A stretch of DNA of 6,471 nt from DASPXY01 sp038227745 (lineage in GTDB: Bacteria; Planctomycetota; Planctomycetia; Gemmatales; Gemmataceae): NCBI GenBank assembly GCA_038227745.1, contig JBBRPS010000612.1:1-6471 (forward strand). The letters run 5' to 3'. Made by a program: the position numbers and the translations under genes. How positions within the stretch are numbered: position 1 is the first letter of the stretch; the number at the start of each line of letters is the position of its first letter. The notes beneath the pieces are model-generated. The model saw only the letters and a program-made list of their open reading frames with translations, was not told the DNA's origin and searched no databases. This document shows, one piece after another, positions 1 to 4,212 of this stretch.

Positions 1-61
1 CGTTTCGCGCTCGCTCCACCCTGCTTGACGCCCCGACCCCTCGCCTCAACCGCAACGTGCA

Positions 62-697
62 TCAGGGCGCCAGCCGTTCGATCACCCACCCCGTCCCTTC
101 GCGCCGGTAGCGCAGGCGGTCGTGCAGCCGGCTCGGTCGGCCGTGCCAGAACTCGACCACCTCGGGGACGACGCGCCAGCCGCCCCAGTTCGGCGGCCGC
201 GGCACCTCCTGCCCCTCGTAGCGCGCCTCCGCCTCCGCCGCCCGCCGCTCCAGGAACTCGCGCCCCGGGATGACGCGGCTCTGCGGCGACGCCCACGCCC
301 CCAGGCGGCTGTCGCGCGGCCGGCCGTGGAAGTAGGCGTCCGACTCCGCCGCGGTCGCCCGCTCCGCCCGCCCCTCGACGCGCACCTGCAGGTCCAGCTC
401 CTCCCAATAGAACACCAGCGCCGCCCGCGGGTTCGCCTCCAGCTCGGCGCCCTTGCGGCTGTCGTAGTTCGTGAAGAAGACGAAGCCGCGCTCGTCGAGG
501 CCGCGCAACAGCACCATCCGCGCCGAGGGCCGGCCGTCCGGGGTCGCGGTGGCCAGGACCATCGCCTCGGCCTGGGGCAGTCTGGCGGCCTGCGCCCGGG
601 CGAACCAGGCGCGGAACTGGACCAGCGGGTCCGAGTCGGCGTCCGCCTCGCGGAGGCCCTCGCCGCTGCCGGCAAGCTGCGGATCGACGAACGACAT
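62..697 (-). CDS. pdxH: Pyridoxamine/pyridoxine 5'-phosphate oxidase
   Basis: This FMN-dependent cytoplasmic enzyme oxidises pyridoxamine or pyridoxine 5'-phosphate to pyridoxal 5'-phosphate, the last step of vitamin B6 salvage and of DXP-dependent synthesis. The product is 211 aa, close to the roughly 218 aa of E. coli PdxH, and family motifs run end to end. Seen are RMVLLRG (60-66) and FFTNYDSRKG (74-83) of the FMN-binding barrel, LQVRVEGRAER (103-113), YFHGRPRDSRLGAWAS (122-137), WGGWRV (171-176), and the C-terminal RLHDR (190-194), matching the substrate-binding Arg and His of E. coli. It ends in ERLAP like many homologues. The ATG at 695-697 is chosen because homology begins just inside it and AAGGGA lies 8 nt upstream. 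The frame stays open far upstream only because it runs antisense to the VWA gene. It is divergent from that gene. Identification is very secure. Confidence 0.97.
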   Translation of the reverse strand: MSFVDPQLAGSGEGLREADADSDPLVQFRAWFARAQAARLPQAEAMVLATATPDGRPSARMVLLRGLDERGFVFFTNYDSRKGAELEANPRAALVFYWEELDLQVRVEGRAERATAAESDAYFHGRPRDSRLGAWASPQSRVIPGREFLERRAAEAEARYEGQEVPRPPNWGGWRVVPEVVEFWHGRPSRLHDRLRYRREGTGWVIERLAP

Positions 698-764
698 GCC
701 CTGCGTCCCTTCCGAATCGAGATTGTTTGGGGCAACGCTCCGGCAGCGGGGGTCCTCTGCCGTC

Positions 765-770
765 AGTATA
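765..770 (-). promoter_or_regulatory. Possible -10 element for pdxH
   Basis: Reading the minus strand, TATACT matches five of six bases of the sigma-70 -10 consensus and would start transcription about 60 nt before the pdxH ATG. No convincing -35 hexamer sits 16-18 nt further upstream, so this is a weak call based on one hexamer and on its place in a divergent intergenic spacer. Confidence 0.27.
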
Positions 771-809
771 GAGAGGCGGTCCAGCACTTCCGCGGGGCGG
801 GTAATTTCA

Positions 810-837
810 TTGCAGGCGGGCGGAGGGGTGATATGAT
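810..837 (+). promoter_or_regulatory. Candidate sigma-70-like promoter for the VWA gene
   Basis: TATGAT at 832-837 matches five of six -10 consensus bases. TTGCAG at 810-815, 16 nt upstream, keeps the important TTG of the -35 box. Transcription would begin near 844, giving a leader of about 58 nt before the ATG at 902. The site lies in the spacer shared with pdxH, where A+T is locally higher than in the flanking genes. The call is sequence inspection only. Confidence 0.38.
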
Positions 838-889
838 CGACAGGGGGCGGGCGTCCCCCGGTCCGTTCCGGATCTCTGTCGCCGCCGCA

Positions 890-897
890 GGGGAGAG
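890..897 (+). promoter_or_regulatory. Ribosome binding site of the VWA gene
   Basis: GGGGAGAG lies 4 nt before the ATG at 902, with the GGAG core about 6 nt away. It supports this start over the many upstream in-frame codons in the same open frame, which overlap pdxH antisense. Confidence 0.6.
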
Positions 898-901
898 ACC
901 C

Positions 902-1747
902 ATGGCCTACACGGCCGAGATCAGCCGTACCAACCCGTCGTGCTTCCTGTTCCTGATCGACCAGTCCGGCTCGATGGCGGAGCCGTTCGCGGGCCACCCC
1001 GACACGCGCAAGGCCCACGAGGTGGCGGCGGCTGTCAACCGGCTGCTGCAGACGCTGGTGCTGCGCTGCGCCAAGGGCCACGAGGTGCTGGACCGCTTTC
1101 ACGTCGGCGTGATCGGCTACGGGGCGGACCGCGTCGGCCCGGCGCTCGGCGGCGCGCTGGCCGGCAGCTCGCTGGTGCCGGTGAGCAAGCTGGCCGCCAG
1201 CCCGCTGCGCATCGAGCAGCGCACCAAGAAGGTCCCCGACGGGGTGGGCGGCCTGGTGGAGCAGACGGTGAAGTTCCCGGTGTGGTTCGAGGCGGCGGCG
1301 AAGGGCAAGACGCCGATGTGCGCCGCGCTCGACCTGGCCTGGAACAGCCTGGCGGAGTTCCTCAACCAGTACCCCGGCTGCTACCCGCCGATGGTCATCA
1401 ACATCACCGACGGCAAGGCGACGGACGGCAACCCCGAGTCGCACGCGCAGTGCGTCCGCGACCTGGCGAGCCGCGACGGCAACATCCTCTTCTTCAACGT
1501 CCACCTGTCGTCGCGGAGCGAGACGCCGGTCGAGCTGCCCGACCAGGAGGGGGTGCTGCCGGACGACTACGCACGGCTGCTGTTCCGCATGTCGAGCCTG
1601 CTGCCGCCGCAGATGCGCGACACGGCGCAGCGCGAGGGCTACCGTGTTTCGGAGGCAACGCGCGGCTTCGTGTTCAACGGCGACATGGTGGCGGTGATCC
1701 GCTTCCTGGACATCGGCACGCGCGTGGACGCGCGGAACCTGCGCTGA
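902..1747 (+). CDS. von Willebrand factor type A (VWA) domain protein
   Basis: The 281-aa product is a VWA-fold protein, a metal-dependent protein-interaction module. The MIDAS metal site is complete: DQSGS at 20-24 after a hydrophobic strand (FLFLI, 15-19), Thr137 in KTPMC, and Asp170 in NITDGKATDG after the strand PMVINI. There is no signal peptide or membrane segment, so it should be cytoplasmic. The short N-terminus leading into the domain and the overall layout resemble TerY-like bacterial VWA proteins, which often sit beside PP2C phosphatase or Ser/Thr kinase genes. No such partner is visible here, so a signalling role is inference only. The ATG at 902 is supported by a ribosome binding site and by MIDAS beginning 19 residues later. 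A palindrome starts 7 nt after the stop. The fold is secure, the biological role unknown. Confidence 0.9.
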   Translation: MAYTAEISRTNPSCFLFLIDQSGSMAEPFAGHPDTRKAHEVAAAVNRLLQTLVLRCAKGHEVLDRFHVGVIGYGADRVGPALGGALAGSSLVPVSKLAASPLRIEQRTKKVPDGVGGLVEQTVKFPVWFEAAAKGKTPMCAALDLAWNSLAEFLNQYPGCYPPMVINITDGKATDGNPESHAQCVRDLASRDGNILFFNVHLSSRSETPVELPDQEGVLPDDYARLLFRMSSLLPPQMRDTAQREGYRVSEATRGFVFNGDMVAVIRFLDIGTRVDARNLR

Positions 1748-1754
1748 CCCTGCC

Positions 1755-1844
1755 CGCGGGGCAAGTTGACACAAGCCCGACGCGCCAGCGAGGGGTGGGG
1801 CTGCCCCTCGCTGGCGCGTCGGGCTTGTGTCAGACCGCCCCGCG
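1755..1844. repeat. Palindromic repeat, copy 1 (29-bp perfect stem plus outer arm)
   Basis: Bases 1767-1795 pair perfectly with 1804-1832, a 29-bp stem around an 8-nt loop (1796-1803). The arm core is gcccgacgcgccagcgaggg and its reverse complement. In the same register, after a symmetric 4-by-4 internal mismatch, CGCGGGGC (1755-1762) pairs with GCCCCGCG (1837-1844). The element fills much of the 143-bp gap between the VWA stop and the Uma2 start. It lacks a T-run, so it is not a classical intrinsic terminator, though it could stabilise the VWA mRNA end. Copies 2 and 3 are at 2947-3057 and 5628-5731. Confidence 0.93.
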
Positions 1845-1890
1845 TTGGAGGCAAGATCCCTTCGCGGACGCACGAAAGAAAGGCCAGGCC

Positions 1891-2616
1891 ATGAACATCC
1901 CGACACTGCTGACCCCGCGAGAGACGGTCATCTATCCCGAAGACGATGGGCTGCCCATGTCAGATAACACCCTCCAGTACGAGCACATGCACACCATCAA
2001 GGGCGGCCTCGACGCCCTCTTCGCCGACGACCCCAATGTCTTTATCGCGGGCAACCTGCTCTGGTATCCGGTCGAGGGCGACAACACCATCCGCCAGGCT
2101 GGCGATGTCATTGCCGCCTTTGGCCGGCCGAAGGGCTATCGCGGCTCCTACCGCCAGTGGGAGGAGGACGGCATCGCCCCCCAGGTGGTCTTCGAGATCT
2201 TCTCGCCCGGGAACCGGCTGGGTGAGATGATCCGCAAGTTCCGCTTCTACCAGCGCTACGGGGTGGAGGAATATTACGTCTACGACCCCGACGACGGCGA
2301 ACTGGTCGGCTATCAGCGGCAAGGCGACGACCTGGTCGAGATCCTCTTCATGGACGGTTGGCGGAGCCCGCGGCTGGGGGTGCGCTTCCAGCGGGTCGGC
2401 AATACGTTGGAACTGTATCGGCCGGATGGCCGCAAGTTACCCACCTACGTCGAGTTAGACAAACTGTGGGCCAAAGAACGCGCCGAGAAGGAACAGGCGC
2501 AACGCGACGCCGAAGAGCTGAAGCAACGGGCCGAGCAGGAGCAGCGGCGGGCGGCCGAGCACATCGACCAGCTGCGAGCGCAGCTGAAGGCCCTCGGCAT
2601 CGACCCGGAAGCCTGA
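1891..2616 (+). CDS. Uma2 family (DUF820) predicted PD-(D/E)XK nuclease
   Basis: The 241-aa product belongs to the Uma2/DUF820 family (restriction-endonuclease-like fold), very numerous in cyanobacteria and planctomycetes and of unproven function. Diagnostic segments are LLWYPVEGDN (57-66), the acidic strand GDVIAAFGRPKG (71-82), APQVVFEIFSPGNR (96-109) and KFRFYQRYGVEEYYVYDPDDGE (begins 116), followed by a beta-rich part to about 175. Likely active-site residues are Asp72, Glu102 and Lys116. Asp72 follows Gly where many relatives have Pro. Residues about 190-235 are rich in Glu, Lys, Arg, Gln and Ala and form a probable coiled coil, ending in LKALGIDPEA, a tail typical of this subgroup. The ATG at 1891 follows AAAGG by 7 nt. 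It lies between palindrome copy 1 and a possible terminator. Codons in the first half look slightly less GC-rich than those of the neighbours. Family secure, role unknown. Confidence 0.92.
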   Translation: MNIPTLLTPRETVIYPEDDGLPMSDNTLQYEHMHTIKGGLDALFADDPNVFIAGNLLWYPVEGDNTIRQAGDVIAAFGRPKGYRGSYRQWEEDGIAPQVVFEIFSPGNRLGEMIRKFRFYQRYGVEEYYVYDPDDGELVGYQRQGDDLVEILFMDGWRSPRLGVRFQRVGNTLELYRPDGRKLPTYVELDKLWAKERAEKEQAQRDAEELKQRAEQEQRRAAEHIDQLRAQLKALGIDPEA

Positions 2617-2630
2617 GCCGCCGCCAGGCG

Positions 2631-2676
2631 GCCCCGCGCGCTTCGTTGCCCCCTGCGCCCGCGGGGCGTTTCTTCT
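2631..2676 (+). terminator. Possible intrinsic terminator after the Uma2 gene
   Basis: GCCCCGCG (2631-2638) can pair with CGCGGGGC (2660-2667), or alternatively CGCCC (2656-2660) with GGGCG (2664-2668). Either stem is followed at once by GTTTCTTCT, the most T-rich stretch nearby. It begins 15 nt after the Uma2 stop. The tract is interrupted by C, so efficiency is uncertain. Confidence 0.42.
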
Positions 2677-2946
2677 CACCCCCGTGAGGCGAGATCGCGC
2701 GGCGCAACTCCCTTCTAAAACAATTCTTACGCCAACACTCCAATGCTTCTCCTCGCTTCTCACCCCGGGCATGGTGCCAGGCCAGGGCGGGCCACTCCGG
2801 GCCATCGCGGCGGACGGCCTCGCCTCGGGCCGCGCCTGGACTTCCCGGACAGGAACGGGTCGGCGGCCGGACGGACGGGACGGCGGTGCAATGCCTGGGA
2901 AGAGTACGACCGCCGGTTGCGAATGGGGGCATCCGCGGCGTGCCTG
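2677..2946. other. Intergenic stretch without a recognisable gene
   Basis: With the terminator region and the flank of palindrome copy 2, this makes about 330 bases without a gene between the Uma2 stop and that palindrome. Open frames cross it on both strands, but their translations are rich in Arg, Pro, Gly and Ala without motifs, as expected from open frames in high-GC noncoding DNA. The part near 2705-2760 is clearly more A+T-rich than its surroundings. I see no tRNA, repeat array or transposase remnant. Confidence 0.55.
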
Positions 2947-3057
2947 CGGTATTACGCCGGCGCGGAAGGAGATCCCACAAGCCCGACGCGCCAGCGAGGG
3001 ACCCCTCGCTGGCGCGTCGGGCTTGTGTCAGATCTCCCCGCGCCGGCGTAGTAACCG
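2947..3057. repeat. Palindromic repeat, copy 2 (long imperfect hairpin)
   Basis: The inner stem pairs 2976-3000 with 3003-3027 (25 bp, same core arm as copy 1, almost no loop). After a small internal loop, GGAGATC (2968-2974) pairs with GATCTCC (3031-3037). Past a 2-nt bulge (AA, 2966-2967), the 13 bases 2953-2965 pair with 3038-3050, and CGGT (2947-2950) with ACCG (3054-3057). The whole 111-nt unit is thus one near-continuous hairpin. It lies about 15 nt past the stop of the minus-strand methyltransferase gene, between two convergent genes. It has no T-run. Confidence 0.92.
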
Positions 3058-3072
3058 GATTCCCCGGCTGCG

Positions 3073-4074
3073 TCAGGCCGCTGGGCGCTTCTCGCCGGCG
3101 GCCTGGGAAAGAAGCGTGCGCGAATTCCCGGGCGACGGCGACTCGACCCGCGTGGCGAAGAACTTGCCGAGGCAGCCTCCCGAGCCGGGGTCAGCCACGC
3201 GCTGCACGTGGAACCCGTTGCGCCGGAGGCAGTCCTCCAGCACCTCGGGCGTGAAGCGGTCCACGCCATCGATACGGGCCCCTTCGGGGAGCGGGGCGCC
3301 GACGTCGTGATACTCGCCGCACACGGCGTCCACGAGGTGCAGCAGCCGCGACGTCAGCAAAATGGGGTACTCCGAGCCTTCGCAATCGAGCTTCAGCAGG
3401 CGGACGCGGCGGCGCCCTTCCTCGGTCACTTCGCGCAGGGCCTCGTCGAGGGCGACGGCCGGGACCGGTTCGCCGGCCCCCCACAAGACAGACCCGCCGC
3501 CCGTGTTGCTACCTGCGTCGGAGTAGCCGGTGTGGTAGAGCACGTCGGCCGGCCGGTCGGAGCGCCACACGGCGCGGCGGTGGACGCGGGCGCGGTCACC
3601 GAAGAGACGCAGCAGGCGGCAGGCCTGGCGGTGGTTGCCCGCCTCGGCCTCGAAGGCGCAAACCCGCCCCGCCCCGCGCAGCAGCGCCGCCAGGGCGAAG
3701 CTGCCGATGTGCGTGCCGATGTCCACCAGGACGTCGTCCGGCCCGAATGCCTCGGGGAGGTGGTATTCGTTTTCGACGACCACGGAGTAAAAAATATCCC
3801 AGTCCCGCGTGCCGGGCCGGAAGAGCGCCGGCCCGCCATCGCCGAGGTGGTGCAGCAGCAGGAGAAGCTGGGCGGTGTGCCGCTGGCTGCGCTCGATCGC
3901 GGCCGGGAGGCCGAGGAGGCGCCACAGCACCCGCCGCAGGGGCGTCAACAGCCGCCCGAACCAGCGCGCCGAAGAGGGCGGGAGGAGACCGCGACCCGCC
4001 GGCGTCCACGGCGACGGCAGCCGGTCCTGGCCCGCGCCGGGTCGTTCGGTCGCCGGATGTGCCTGGACAGACAT
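3073..4074 (-). CDS. FkbM family SAM-dependent methyltransferase
   Basis: The 333-aa product has a Rossmann-fold methyltransferase domain at about 105-310. The SAM-binding motif I, VLVDIGTHIGSFALAALL, starts at 115, followed by RVCAFEAEAGNHRQACRL (from 137), whose acidic Glu142 should bind the SAM ribose. The FkbM hallmark LLKLDCEGSEYPIL (226-239) is present. FkbM enzymes O-methylate sugars, polyketides or glycans; the substrate here cannot be read. The N-terminal 100 residues are Arg/Leu/Pro-rich with a hydrophobic helix near 60-78 and no clear signal peptide. The last 20 residues (after FFATRVES) look like a nonconserved tail. The ATG at 4072-4074 is set by a near-perfect AGGAGGG 5 nt upstream. 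The gene is divergent from the GH57 gene and convergent with the Uma2 gene. Confidence 0.9.
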   Translation of the reverse strand: MSVQAHPATERPGAGQDRLPSPWTPAGRGLLPPSSARWFGRLLTPLRRVLWRLLGLPAAIERSQRHTAQLLLLLHHLGDGGPALFRPGTRDWDIFYSVVVENEYHLPEAFGPDDVLVDIGTHIGSFALAALLRGAGRVCAFEAEAGNHRQACRLLRLFGDRARVHRRAVWRSDRPADVLYHTGYSDAGSNTGGGSVLWGAGEPVPAVALDEALREVTEEGRRRVRLLKLDCEGSEYPILLTSRLLHLVDAVCGEYHDVGAPLPEGARIDGVDRFTPEVLEDCLRRNGFHVQRVADPGSGGCLGKFFATRVESPSPGNSRTLLSQAAGEKRPAA

Positions 4075-4079
4075 GGACG

Positions 4080-4086
4080 CCCTCCT
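4080..4086 (-). promoter_or_regulatory. Strong ribosome binding site of the fkbM-type gene
   Basis: On the minus strand AGGAGGG ends 5 nt before the ATG at 4074. It is nearly a full complement of the 16S anti-Shine-Dalgarno end and decides the start, since the reading frame remains open far upstream by chance. Confidence 0.75.
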
Positions 4087-4137
4087 GAGCCGTCGCCCTG
4101 CCAGCGCGGCCTGACCGCCAGGCCCGCAAGAGGAGAG

Positions 4138-4166
4138 GTAATAAGCCCCCGCGGCGAAGAAGTCAA
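4138..4166 (-). promoter_or_regulatory. Sigma-70-like promoter for the fkbM-type gene
   Basis: Reading the minus strand, TTGACT (4161-4166, five of six -35 consensus bases) is separated by exactly 17 nt from TATTAC (4138-4143, a four-of-six -10 match). Transcription would start near 4131, leaving a leader of about 57 nt that contains the strong ribosome binding site. It is the best-formed promoter visible in the window, and it sits in the 138-bp spacer between two divergent genes. Confidence 0.5.
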
Positions 4167-4200
4167 GGGCTGCCGGCGGTCGGGAGGGCTGCCCCCATGC

Positions 4201-4208
4201 AGGAGAGG
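4201..4208 (+). promoter_or_regulatory. Ribosome binding site of the GH57 gene
   Basis: AGGAGAGG lies 4 nt before the ATG at 4213, with the GGAG core about 7 nt away. It fixes this start. The ATG at 4197 is in another frame. Confidence 0.65.
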
Positions 4209-4212
4209 TGTA

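Noticed and set aside
122..901. Plus-strand open frame extending the VWA protein 260 residues upstream
   Set aside because: It is antisense to pdxH and Arg/Pro/Ala-rich with no motif. The ATG at 902 has a good ribosome binding site and leads straight into the VWA domain.
1766..1771. Perfect TTGACA -35 hexamer at the edge of palindrome copy 1
   Set aside because: No -10-like hexamer follows at 16-18 nt. The hexamer is partly just the base of the hairpin arm.
698..1906. Minus-strand open frame continuing upstream of pdxH through the whole VWA gene
   Set aside because: Homology to PdxH starts at the ATG at 697, and the upstream translation is low-complexity Arg/Ala/His-rich sequence antisense to a well-supported gene. 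It is open because of high GC at third codon positions.
2684..3310. Open frames on both strands across the gene-free region and copy 2
   Set aside because: The translations show no domain, start sites lack ribosome binding sites, and several simply translate the palindrome or run antisense to the methyltransferase gene.
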